Below the pieces are notes generated by a model that saw only the letters and a program-made list of their open reading frames with translations, was not told where the DNA came from and did no database searches. 16,003 bases of DNA from Podila epigama (Eukaryota; Mortierellomycota; Mortierellomycetes; Mortierellales; Mortierellaceae), in assembly GCA_015679605.1 (NCBI GenBank), contig JAAAVE010000617.1:1-16003 (forward strand), given 5' to 3'. The position numbers and the translations under genes are program-made. This document shows, one piece after another, positions 1 to 9,932 of the stretch (within the stretch, counting starts at the first letter, position 1; every line of letters starts with the position of its first letter).

Positions 1-80
1 TTTTTGCCTAGACTCTCTTGAACAATTTATTCTCTTTATTAATTCATATACATCCCTCATACACGACCATTTGCATTTAG
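1..80 (+). other. 3' part of an intron in the CSR1-like gene
   Basis: AT-rich sequence ending in a pyrimidine-containing TTTAG acceptor at 76-80. No donor is visible, so the intron starts at or before the window edge. The reading frame of the downstream exon is in phase 0 at this junction. Confidence 0.6.
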
Positions 81-614
81 GATTGGCCCACGGTAAAGTT
101 CTTTATCCATGCTGCAGAAGCATGCTACCCAGAATTATTGGGAGTGTGTGTCGTTCACAAGGCGCCTTGGATCTTTGGTGCGGTATGGAAGATGATTTCG
201 CCCATGCTCGACCCAGTGATCCGTGCAAAGGTTCAATTCACAAACAACCGCAAAGAATTGGAAGAATTCATTGCAAGGGACCAATTGTTAAAGAACCCGT
301 CATACGAAGGCGACGATAGCACGCCGTACCAGTACATTGAGCCAGCGCCGCAAGAGAACAGGTTGATGTCAGAAGAGCCAGAGGCCAAAGCGAAAGCGTT
401 GGCACGGCGTAAGGATATGGAGCTTACATTTGAGAGACTGACAGAAGTTTGGTTGGGCCAAAAACAACTGTCGTCCTCAGCAGCCGTGATCCAGGAGCGT
501 CAGGAGGTTGGATCCAAGTTAGCAGAGACATGGTGGATGACTGAGCCCTTTGTTCGCGCTCGGACCGTGTACGATCGCATTGGTGCCATTCAAAGTCCAA
601 ATCCTCATACCTGA
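81..614 (+). CDS. Sec14-like CRAL-TRIO lipid-transfer protein, CSR1 type (3' exon, partial)
   Basis: This is the last exon of a CRAL-TRIO (Sec14 fold) protein; the 5' exons lie left of the window. The exon starts after the acceptor TTTAG at 76-80 and runs in one frame to a TGA at 612-614, giving 177 residues. Its opening reads DWPTVKFFIHAAEACYPELL, then KAPWIFGAVWK and DPVIRAKVQF, which is the C-terminal half of a CRAL-TRIO domain (the YPE, then PWIF, then DPV-K-F order is characteristic). A helical tail follows, ending near FVRARTVYDRIG. From memory, fungal CSR1/Sfh2-type proteins share both the core and this kind of tail (a YxEP turn, then a charged helix, then a YDR-like end). Sec14 proteins exchange phosphatidylinositol and other lipids between membranes; the exact ligand cannot be read here. 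A candidate AATAAA poly(A) signal lies at 639-644. The next gene begins only about 115 bp downstream on the same strand. Confidence 0.88.
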   Translation, partial: DWPTVKFFIHAAEACYPELLGVCVVHKAPWIFGAVWKMISPMLDPVIRAKVQFTNNRKELEEFIARDQLLKNPSYEGDDSTPYQYIEPAPQENRLMSEEPEAKAKALARRKDMELTFERLTEVWLGQKQLSSSAAVIQERQEVGSKLAETWWMTEPFVRARTVYDRIGAIQSPNPHT

Positions 615-729
615 CAGGCCTGAGCAAAAACAGGATAAAATAAACTTAAGGGTCTCTTCAGAAACTATTTGTATTTTGAATCATTCGGTGGCAAAAAAAA
701 AAAAAAATAGGAAAAAAAAAAAGGTACCA
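615..729 (+). promoter_or_regulatory. Short intergenic region with poly(A) tracts upstream of UNG
   Basis: Only 115 bp separate the CSR1-like stop codon from the first UNG ATG. The gap holds a candidate AATAAA signal at 639-644 and two A-runs between about 692 and 722. In fungal promoters such poly(dA:dT) tracts usually exclude nucleosomes, so they are the likely core promoter of the UNG gene. No TATA box stands out. Confidence 0.45.
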
Positions 730-2168
730 ATGAGACGCATTCGTCCATCTTTCACCTCATCCATTACCCGCAAAATGACTATGAACAACAAGCGCCCTGC
801 CGAATCTGCTGCCATCAAGGAGGGTGATGTCAAGCGTACAACTGCCTCAGCACCTGCAGTCAAGCAACAGTCGCTTCTTAACTGGGCCAAAGCTAAAACC
901 CCTGCTTCCAACGGGGTCCAGTCTTCTTCCTCTGCCACCGCTTCTTCCTCTGCCACCGCTACTGGGTCGGCGGCTGTGCCCGTCAACAAGGAGCGACCTG
1001 ATATCTTGAAACTTGTCAAAGAGGACCAGAGAGAACTCTTGCAGCTGGAGCAGAAAACGATGAACAGTACATGGTTGAGAGCTCTCCAGGCAGAGTTTTC
1101 AAAGCCATATTATCTGGAAGTAAGTTTTCTTTTTTTTGTATCAACCTTGGCTATCGACCCTGGGTATTCAACCGTTGCTGGTGCATTGTGATATATATAT
1201 TGCCACTACGAGAGTGCTGTCAATTGATGCAACTATGGTGTATATCATTTTTATAGCTCAAACGGTTCCTGAAGCAAGAAGAAGACAATGGCCAAAAAGT
1301 GTTCCCTCCCAAGGGAGACATTTTCAGCTGGTCTCGTTACACACCCTTGCCAACAGTACGTGTTGTTATCCTTGGTCAAGGTATGAATAATCAAACATGC
1401 ACATAATATATTATCACCTACGACGCTGCAAGACATGCAAACATGATAAACTAATCATGGATAATGGAATGTATAGATCCTTACCATGATGACAATCAAG
1501 CTCATGGACTATGCTTCAGTGTCAAAAAGCCCGTGAAGCCTCCTCGTTCATTGGTAAATATGTTCAAGTTGCTGGAGACCGATATCCCTGGGTTTGTGAC
1601 CCCAGACCATGGCTACCTTGAGAGCTGGGCCCGTCAGGGCGTTTTGATGGTCAACGCGGCCATGACAGTTCGAGCTCACCAAGCCAACTCGCACAAGGGC
1701 AGAGGATGGGAAAAATTTCTTGGTAGGAGAAGGAAATGTTTATTTTTCTCAATATGCATAACTTGAGGCGCAGCTAAAGATAGGTGCTAACATGCCACAT
1801 GCTGTCTCGCGCCCTTTCGGATGTTGTATAGATGTTGTCGTAAAGACTGTCAGTGACCAACGCAAAAACGTCGTCTTTTTGCTTTGGGGAAAGGATGCAC
1901 AGAACCGTGGAGCTCTTATTGACAAGGTACACGAAACATTCCGTTTTGTTGTTTTCATTTAACTGTGTTCTTGTTTTGTGTGTTACGACTCATCATCGTT
2001 TACATAATGTATCGATAGAAAAAGCACTTGGTTTTGTCTAGTGTCCATCCTTCACCCTTGTCAGCCCACCGTGGATTTTTTGATAGTGCATGTTTCTCCA
2101 AGGCCAACAAATACCTGGAGGAGAACGGCCAGACACCCATTAACTGGAACAGTCTTAGCGCAAAGTAA
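730..2168 (+). CDS. UNG1: Uracil-DNA glycosylase, family 1 (five exons, complete)
   Basis: Exons 730-1119, 1257-1380, 1477-1722, 1832-1926 and 2019-2168 total 1005 nt, or 334 residues. The enzyme cuts the glycosidic bond of uracil in DNA and starts base excision repair. The exon 2-3 joint rebuilds the water-activating motif GQDPYHD with the catalytic Asp at residue 172. Exon 4 carries LLWGK, and exon 5 carries HPSPLSA with the catalytic-loop His at 295, followed by RGFF. The product ends in INWNSLSAK, like other family members. The N terminus (about 100 residues) is Ser/Ala/Thr-rich and disordered-looking, and contains QQSLLNWA at 46-53, resembling a PCNA-binding (PIP) box. Two in-frame starts exist: M1, which gives an Arg-rich, acid-free leader like a mitochondrial presequence, and M16 at 775, which removes it. 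I chose M1 as the longest ATG model. Donors are GTAAGT, GTATGA, GTAGGA and GTACAC. The catalytic domain looks intact. Confidence 0.95.
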
Positions 2169-2554
2169 CAGCGTAATATTTATATACCTTCTACACACTG
2201 TTATGTACCGCTATGCGGGATAGAGTAGAACAATGCAACGAGATGGTATCGATCAAACCGCATGACTGTTGAGTCGATCCAGAGTATTTAATGCTTTGAC
2301 TGGATTCGTTTTTCTTTGTCCTGCTAATGGATATTGTGAAGGGCTAGAGAGGAGGGTTGGACGGTTCTCACACTATTTGATTTCTGCTGGTGAAAGTTCA
2401 GTTTACGTATCGTATGTATTATGCTGGGGATAGCATCAGAAAGTATGCGCCGCGATCTGCAAATCCGTTGCTCAATTCTTCAATGGATTCGGACCTCAAC
2501 GTTCGTTGTGCATCTCTGGATCCTCTAGCTACTTTGCTATCAGCGCGATCCAGC
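2169..2554. other. Intergenic region between convergent UNG and the small membrane-protein gene
   Basis: This 386-bp stretch should hold the 3' UTRs of two convergent genes. On the minus strand, roughly 2550-2419 stays open and looks coding in composition (it contains SESIEELSNGFADRG and stops with TAA near 2419), but in a different frame from the exon ending at 2555. It may be an extra 3' exon of that gene. Otherwise I see nothing in it. Confidence 0.4.
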
Positions 2555-3043
2555 TCACCTTGGCTTTCTGTTGTATGGCGTGTTTTCATTGTCACTGTTG
2601 TTCTCATTGTCATCGTCAGAGAGATCATAGTCGTACTCGACTGAGGAATCATGCTGTTCGTCATCAAGAACGTCCATATCGATCTCTTCCTCCCAGCTCT
2701 CTTCATCGCCACGTTTCCTGTATCCTCTGCTATGCCTCATGAAGGAAGGTTGCATGTAAGGCGGTGGAACGAATCTTGAGAGTCCTGCAGCGCGCATGGC
2801 GTCTCTTCCAACACTATACGATGAATTGTAATGGACATGTCAGTTCAATTCATGCATTCGTCGCGTTTTTCTTCTTTGATGGACGAGTCAGGTTCAGATG
2901 TTTGATTGGATGACATGGCATGCATTGCGTTTTTACCATGTTCCGCAACAGACACACCAGACAAAGCCAGAGATGGCAAGGATTGTGCATCCGACAAATA
3001 GGGCGTAAAGGCCCCAGGGGGAAGTTCCAGTCTCCTTGTCCAT
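2555..3043 (-). CDS. Small single-pass membrane protein with Cys cluster and acidic tail, unknown function
   Basis: Not recognised. The model is exons 3043-2937 and 2813-2555 on the minus strand, total 366 nt or 121 residues. The donor is GTAAAA after residue 35 and the acceptor is TATAG at 2818-2814. The phase fits exactly and makes a Cys codon across the joint. M1 (MDKETGTSPWG) is followed by a hydrophobic segment at about residues 10-29 and at once by a cysteine cluster (C30, C32, C33, C36), typical of palmitoylated juxtamembrane sites. A basic Arg/Lys/Pro-rich stretch follows, then a strongly acidic Asp/Glu/Asn tail (about 75-115). There is no signal-peptide cleavage signature; the segment probably acts as a signal anchor. 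The 3' end is unsure: a strong donor, GTGAGC, sits at 2558 just before the stop, so splicing to a further exon is possible. The gene is divergent from MIX23, with 251 bp between the starts. Confidence 0.6.
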
Positions 3044-3294
3044 GCTCAAAAGGGGGTGAGGATATTCAATGGTTGATAAATTATTGAAGTGTCCAAAAGT
3101 GGAAAATAAGAGGAAAGGGACCGACCGATCGAAGGGCCAAGCCACACAGGGTAAAACTCAGAAGTGAAGGACGAACCCGAAGATCAACTTACTTGGCTCC
3201 ATTCCTTTTTTTTTCTTCAACAACTTCTTTTCCTTCCATTCCATTCGCAAACCTTGCCTCGTCGCCATTCCCTGAGGAGTTAATAGTCGTCACC
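3044..3294. promoter_or_regulatory. Shared divergent promoter region (membrane protein / MIX23)
   Basis: A 251-bp gap separates two divergent start codons. The MIX23 side is pyrimidine-rich (about 3199-3240, with a T-run and CTTC repeats), typical of fungal initiation regions. No TATA box or named operator is evident. Both genes may be driven from this region. Confidence 0.4.
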
Positions 3295-4196
3295 ATGTCC
3301 ACCATCGCAGAGACTACATGCTATAACCTGTCAAAGTTCAGAGGTAGCCAAGGAGATCAATACTGTTGCTCTGTTTCTCCTGGTTGCAACCAGCTTGAAC
3401 CAAACACAAAAGAACGACCAAACCACAAACGGACAACTAAAAAAATAGCTCACCCTTTTTTTCTTTCGTTTAGCCACAATGAAGTCGTTCCGTGTCTTGG
3501 ACGACAACATCATGATCCGCCTGAACGCGACCAACACTCATGCGGAGGCTGCTTGTGCTAACTTCTTTAACGAGTTGCTTGCTGCTTATACCAAGAGAGA
3601 TGCCAGCATCAAGTTCTGCTTGGAGGTACACACAAAACAACAATAAGGAGCAGCAATGGAAAAGATATTTGACGACGGATGTTATCTATACTTTTTTTAA
3701 ATGAGTGTAAGATATTCATTAACGAATGCTGATGTTTTTCGTTTTCTTTTTTTTTTTTTTGTCATTGGGTGAAAATAGACCATGGACAAGAACATTGCCC
3801 ACAAGAAGGAAAAGTTGTACCAGGATCCTGATGATTATACCTTGAAGGACAGCATTATGACTGACGAGTCCAAGGTACAAACCCGGATGGTTTTCTTTTG
3901 CGGACTAAAAAAAAACATACGTTAACATGGGCACACTCTTTGATATTGACGCATGTTTGCGTCCAAGAGTTCATGTGAGATGTATTTCGTCTTCTAACAC
4001 ACAAACATACACACTGTCTCTTTTGCTTCCTATCTGTTATGTCCTACGAAATCCACAATAGCGTCAGATCATTGCTAACGAGAGCGTAGTTGAGGATATC
4101 GTTCGTGGTCGCTCGTTGAAAGCCTTCCAAGAAAAGTGCGCACTCTTTGATCTCCCCGAGGATATTCAAGCATATTTGGACAAGAGACATGGATAA
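3295..4196 (+). CDS. MIX23: MIX23 (CCDC58) mitochondrial intermembrane-space protein (four exons, complete)
   Basis: Exons 3295-3343, 3474-3625, 3779-3874 and 4062-4196 total 432 nt, or 143 residues, close to the human protein (about 144). All phases fit and donors are GTAGCC, GTACAC, GTACAA at the three introns. The product shows the family pattern: an N-terminal Cys at residue 9, FRVLDDNIMIRLN (human has a similar RTIDDRIVHELN), then C44 and C65 spaced by 20 residues with RD-IK between them, and a final FQEKC with C125 matching the human FNERC. The family has conserved cysteines oxidised through the MIA40 route in the intermembrane space, and in yeast it supports protein import and is induced by precursor stress. 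A downstream ATG at 3479 (residue 19) would remove C9, so 3295 is preferred. The 5' exon is only 49 nt and is easily missed by gene predictors. A candidate AATAAA lies at 4346-4351. Confidence 0.93.
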
Positions 4197-4635
4197 ATAT
4201 TAAACAGCAAACCAAGAAAGCACGAAGAATGGAAAATCAATCCTAGCTGAAGGAAGTACATCATAGAGAGACTTGGCACTCTTGCATGGGCCAATCTACC
4301 TTTCCCCTCCCTCCCCATCCTTACCTCTCTCCACACTATTACAAGAATAAACGCCAAAAAAGAGAAAAAAAAGAACCAATGTGTACACACAAACATGATA
4401 TGAGAGAGAAAAGGGCGTGTGATGAGTGAGAATCCATGCATTTTTGGTCAAAATCGTTTGGGCAAAGCTCGACCAAATGGCTAAGCCACCAAGTGGTAGG
4501 TCTTTTCATTTTTACTTTTTGTTCCCCCGTTACGCGCAATTCCATCACTTCATTTCTCCTCGTGTTCCATCACGCTTCGTTTCGCATTTGGCAAGGATAA
4601 ACTGGGCACGTTGATTTATCTTTTTCCTTCAGGCA
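4197..4635 (+). other. Intergenic region: MIX23 3' UTR and GCP promoter
   Basis: The 439-bp gap between tandem genes holds a candidate AATAAA signal at 4346-4351 and an A-rich stretch near 4357-4377. Before the next start codon there is a pyrimidine-rich block (about 4500-4632) that likely contains the transcription start of the GCP gene. The open frames seen on either strand here have no coding character. Confidence 0.45.
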
Positions 4636-7600
4636 ATGCAAGACTTGGACCCAGCCTCCTTGTTGTTCATGCCGCCGAATGCGGCCCTGGTTCTGGACTC
4701 TAGTCTCTTTGAGAGCGTAGGACGAGGTGTCTGCGAGAATGCATTCACCATTGAAGAGCAAAAGATTGCATCAGCAACTTCAACAATAGGTCAATCTTCT
4801 TCAGCCAAGAGTACGTGTCCACTCCCCGAAAGAGTGGAAAATATAGCTTCGGCTATCCAAGGACAGAAAGACAGCAGCTCAAGTTGTTCAACAACAGCAG
4901 CAAATCATGATGAAAGTACCAACTCTGAATCACGCTCAAAGTGGATTGGCTTGGCTCAGGGCTGGGATACTGTTTGTTCCGAGGAACTGGATCAGCGAGT
5001 TTTGCAAATTGACCGAGAGAATATCCTTCATGTCTTTCATAACAGCGGGTCGACAACTCTCACGCCAGTCAGTGATAGATCCGTCAGTGACGACGGGAAC
5101 AATAGTGCGACCGATGCAGAGGTCGCATTGACCATGGCTCCAGTCCATGGTATAGGTCTTTATGATCCATGGAGAAAGCATACAGTGTTTGGATCATTGT
5201 CACACCCTAGTGGCTCCCTCTACGCGGAAGATGACGAGGCGACAGATGAGAAAGCAAGGCGATGGACGTCTGGAGACTCTGTAGATCTCAAATTTGAACT
5301 CCCACCGTTGACCAAAAGACCAAGGGATATTGTGGACGAATGTATTTTGGGCGAAGGGTCCTTGGAAGACATTTCATCCGTCAAGAGAGGAAGGGTGAAA
5401 GAGACATCGAGAAGATTATCCAATGCAAGGAAACCGAGTGATGAACGAGACAAGGACAGCCAAGTGAAGGTTGATACTTGGAGGGCAGCTGGAATGCCAG
5501 CCTGGACGGACACAGCTACAGAGAAGCCACCTTTGAAAAGACCACTGCGTATGAGCATGCTCTCCTGGGAGACGTGTGACAAAAATGGGCCAGTGCCACA
5601 ACCGACCGTACCAATCATCTCGCCTTACGTGACAGAAGCAGGAAGCGTGGCCTTTGAAGGAATATACAAGAGGTAAGATGACGAGGAGAATGGACGAGGG
5701 ACTAGCACTGTGGCGAGCTGCTCTGAATAGGGACTAATGGTATCGTCTATTTGCGATTTCAATTTTTTTTTTCAAGACTTGTGGATTACTCGTTCAAGTT
5801 CAAGCCAAAGCCTATATTGGTTTCACATGAAGACCTTGTTAAAGTATGTTATACATAACATCATTCTTATGGCACAAGGTCGATAATCAAGTGCACACAA
5901 AAGTAACACTTTTTTGCTGACGGTACCATGTTACTTGATAGTGCGCATTTCTCTTACTTGGAGGAACAGAGTCTTCAATCTTCAGGTTCAACGCGACTTG
6001 CAAAAAGTTTGAATTGACTTCTGAAGATGTTCGGATAGAAGGATGTAGCGCTGAAAGTGTTTCTGGGTGAGTTTTTTTGCTGGACTGGTTACGACGCCGA
6101 TATCATTATATTTCTTGAGGCATATCCTTTTTATGCTATATATTCTAACATTCAATCGGTGTAAGGTAGATTGCTACAGGATCTTTTGACCACTGGCACC
6201 CATATGCGGCGACTCATTCTCATGACATCGAGCTGTACGTTGCCAAAAGAGTATGAAAAAAAAAATTAATGAAGGGTTCCTTCAAAGGCACTGCATATCT
6301 GCCTCGTTACTGTAACCCTCCATTAAAGTACTGATAATCATTTTGCTTCTTCTTTTCCTTCTTTAGAGGAATGGGGTTAATTCAGATTGCTTTTGGGCAA
6401 TCACTTTTATCTTATCTAATGTTCTTGCAAGGATCTGTGCTTGCGCTTCAGGAATCGGCTGAGCACAGGATCAAACATATTATTGAGCTCTGCCATCGGA
6501 CACACGATATGGGCTTGATGATGAGTCGCCTTGCATACATTTGTGGATGTGTAAGTACTGCACCCAAGTTGTCTGATGTGTTCCAAGATTCCGCACAAAT
6601 TATATGATCTGCAGCACAAGCATCACATCTGATATGATATGGTATTATGATTAGCATGTATCATTGGATTCACAGGACATAGGCGCTGCTATTGAATCAT
6701 TCCCCTTGCCACCGGGGCCAGACTTGTTGTCCAAACTCTACAACGAAATTCTGCAGCAACCAACAACGGACTCGCTTTGGCTTGCGTTGCTGATGGCGTT
6801 GCTTGACCATGCGAGCAAGCCCTATCGGGATATGCTTGGTCGATGGATCGGACTATCGCCAAGAGGCACTGTACCAGAACGTATCTCAGAGAAGACACTT
6901 CCAGGGTCATCACAAGGGACCGTCAAGGCGAACAAGACGCGGGAAGGATTTTCTGTATTTGGAAGTCATTTGCAACAGACCTTGCAGGACTTGGATCCCT
7001 TTGACGAGTTTTTTGTGGCGAGTCGTCACCACTGGTCATGGGAAGGGCATGGCAATATTTGTCTTTTGGATCCGTTGGATTATGAGACAGAGTTCCAGGT
7101 AACTGTACACTAAGGACAATTTTGATCCGAAAAGCCAGAGCGCTGTATCTTGGAAGCTAAAACGCGATTCTCATACCGTTCTGTTTATGCATCTAAAAAT
7201 ATAGATGAGTTCATCTGTCAAACCGGCAACGTTCATTGACGATGATCTGGCCAATATTCTTTTGGAAGCAGGAAAGGAGCTGCAGATATTAAAGGAATAC
7301 GACCCAAGACATCCTTTATTGACGGAAGATCATGACGCTGATGCGGGCATTAGTATTGAATGGATCTATCGTCAGCAGGATGTTATAGAGTAAGCATTAT
7401 TGTTTGGCAGCGTTTGCCATAGTGCCAATAGTCGCATTTTTCATAATCAGAGTGGACTTTCTGATCTGTTTTTACTCACTTTTTTTGTTACCATATTGGT
7501 TAGGCTCTGGAAAAAGTGTACAATGTCTGCAAAGAGGACGATGGATGCATTAGCGGCTAGATTGGAAAGTAAAGGACGGATACACCGATCTGGAGATCAC

Positions 7601-9773
7601 CATGTCTTGCGGTCGCAGGATATTAATGTCAATGCGATAGACAGCATTTGGGGTCAGAATAGTTTCTCTGGAGAGACAATGGATTTGGACCCATTCAAAG
7701 ACCCCTTTGGAAGCCATAATAACGACGCCTCAGGATACGTTGGCCTTACAGCACAAGAGCCACAATCCGTGTTGAACCCAACTCTGGCAGGATTCTTTTC
7801 CCTCTCAACTACGGGTCCACAGTCCTCCGAGTTGAAGCTGGCGTGTCCAGAGCTGATGGAAGTCTTTCTAGGAGAATCGACAACCACAGGAATACGGCTT
7901 TTGGACATACAACCGCCATTGAGTGTAATGACCGCTCATAGCATACGGTATTCGATTGAGCATAGAGCATCGATGATCCGCACGTCTGTCCTATCTCTGT
8001 ATTTTCATGATTTGAACCTTATGGATCATCTGGAGGCCATGGGGAAACTTATGTTGATGCAAGATGCTATGTTCTTGAGCAGACTCAGCGAAGCCCTGTT
8101 TGAGGAAGGGACTGGATTATTGACGAAGGCGTGTGCGATGGAGGCATCGTCTTCATGGCCACCGATGCATGGAGAGTTGGAAATGGCATTGCGAGCAGTA
8201 CTGTTGGATAGTTTTCAAGAGTCAATGTCGAGCGAACCAGAGAAGGAAAGTCAAGGTCAAGTGGATGGAACCAATATCAAAGATCATCCACTACAGGAAG
8301 TTGGTATCGATTGGATGGATCTTGACCACAGTATAAGATCCATTCCTACAAGAGACATGGAAGAGTCTCGTATGTATTTGCCGACAAAAAGGACATTGAA
8401 ATTCAAGTCACAGAGCCTCTCTGTGCAAGAGTTGGAGGATATGTTTGCGTTTGCGGTCAAGAGTTATGATGAGCAGACCACAAAGAATTGTCGGGATGCC
8501 AATGGTAAGTTTTTTTGTGCAAGGCTCTTTTTTTGTTCGTGTGTATGATGTGTATGTAGATCGTATCCTCAATGTCGGCTAACATGACATCATTGAACAA
8601 AAAAATATAACAATCCGCACGTTCATTGTCGTGCGAGTAGCATTAGAGGCACTTGATTTTCTCTACTTGGACTACAAAGCTCCGAGACCTCTTCAACTCT
8701 TGATTTTCACTCCCGAGGCCATGGAAAAGTACACGCGTCTCTTCACGTTCCAGCTGCAATTGGCACGGGTGGATGCGGTCATGAAACAAGTGTATGCGCA
8801 GCTCAGAATGCGGCAAAAGATGTTGGAGCGATTCAGAAACGATGCGACTGAGAACAAAAAGGAGAGTGAAGGTGGAAGGATATCTAACAAGGAAACTCGC
8901 GAAGTCGATGACGACGACGATACGTCGTATTGGTCTTTGCAGATGACCGAGATGGGGATTTTGCATCGGTATCGGTTTGAGGCACAACAAATTTTTAAAG
9001 GACTGCAGGCATATGTGTCCGAGGATGGCATTGGGACAAGCTGGTATGTGTTTATGCAACGTTTGTTGGCGTTTCAGAAACGTGTCGAGGCACGGATTTT
9101 GAATCGACACAATGGCAGTGATAGTGGTGTTCAAGGAATATCACCCCCAGCAGAGTGGCATAGAGGGCCACAGGATGCAGACATGAATCAGGGCAAGGCC
9201 TACACTGACTTGAAGAGCAATGATAATGGCGATAGTGCTTCTGATGATGAGGAAGATGAAGACACTGAAAATGATTTGGCAGAGGATGCAAGTTTGAGTA
9301 GCTTGGTCTCGCTGCAAGAGTACCATGAGCATATCTTGGACCAAATGCTTTTACAGACACTATTGAAGCGCAAGCAGGCACCCATATTAAAATTGGTCCG
9401 TGGGATTCTGAATTGCATGCTGAAGCTTGGTCAGTATGTGAAAGGATTGGGATCGAACGAGGAGACACATGCAGATGCTGACACAGACGGTCAAGGAGGA
9501 GGAGGGAGGATGTCAAGGTTGGCGCATAGACTGAACAAGTTACAGGCGATGCAAGAGAAATTTCGATCGCTGTGCCGAATGTTGGTTAAGGTTCTAAGAG
9601 TCCTGGATGAGCGTGGAATAGGCGTGGAAGGAAAGCATCCTATGGCTAGTAGCGGTGCTGAGACAAACAGAAGCGATGGTAGAGAGACGGATCACGCCTT
9701 CCAAAGTGTTGGTGGATTCTTGCCCCAATTGCTTCTCCGCCTAGACATGTCAGGGTTCAACCAGCAAGAATAA
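4636..9773 (+). CDS. Gamma-tubulin complex component, GCP5/GCP6 class (nine exons, complete)
   Basis: Exons 4636-5672, 5777-5843, 5942-6066, 6170-6250, 6367-6550, 6676-7098, 7205-7389, 7504-8504 and 8638-9773 total 4239 nt, or 1412 residues; every phase fits. Such proteins form the gamma-tubulin ring complex that nucleates microtubules at spindle-pole bodies. Residues 1-330 are a low-complexity leader. The N-terminal GRIP domain opens near 333 with PIISPYVTEAGSVAFEGIYK, then LLLGGTESSIFRF, a RIEG/SAESV segment and THMRRL, all family-typical. A long insertion (about 700-890) precedes the core helices (SVLSLYFHDLNLMDHLEAM) and the C-terminal GRIP domain (LDFLYLDYKAPRPLQLLIFT, then MEKYTRLFTFQLQLARV from about 1040). 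Acidic stretches lie near 1126 and 1235. The long leader and the internal insertion suggest GCP6 (Alp16), but GCP5 is not excluded; GCP2/GCP3 are shorter and less likely. Donors include GTAAGA, GTATGT, GTGAGT, GTAAGT and GTAAGC; the exon 4 donor GTATGA is the weakest but the only one that keeps the frame. Confidence 0.9.
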
Positions 9774-9932
9774 TACTAACAAGGATGAACAAGCGCCTTT
9801 TCATCGTGTTTTTGCGACATTTCCACCAACAAGTAAAGAAGGTGGCAGAAGTGCTGGAATATTATGCCTTTTTTTTCTATTGTTATTATCGTTGTTGTTG
9901 AGTGGACTTGATATGAGAAGAAAAAAAGTGGC
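9774..9932. other. Convergent intergenic region between GCP and RFC3
   Basis: Only 159 bp separate two convergent stop codons. The stretch holds both 3' UTRs and a T/A-rich segment near 9868-9900. No canonical AATAAA is visible on either strand, so 3' UTRs probably overlap or use variant signals. Confidence 0.4.

Noticed and set aside
550-729. In-frame extension upstream of the UNG start
   Set aside because: The frame is open by chance through the previous gene's coding end and the poly(A) tract; it has no ATG before 730 and includes a Lys run from the A tract.
681-1019. 112-codon minus-strand open frame with poly-Phe start
   Set aside because: Antisense to UNG exon 1 and to the A tract; no coding signal of its own.
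6231-6250. Alternative GCP exon 4 donor GTACGT at 6235
   Set aside because: A better consensus than the GTATGA chosen at 6251, but joining it to exon 5 creates an immediate stop codon; only 6251 keeps the phase.
8643-9134. 163-codon minus-strand open frame
   Set aside because: It lies wholly opposite GCP exon 9, which has a clear GRIP domain; composition is that of an antisense shadow.
9052-9516. 154-codon minus-strand open frame
   Set aside because: Antisense to the acidic insertion of the GCP gene; His/Cys/Pro-rich text is the reverse of Asp/Glu codons.
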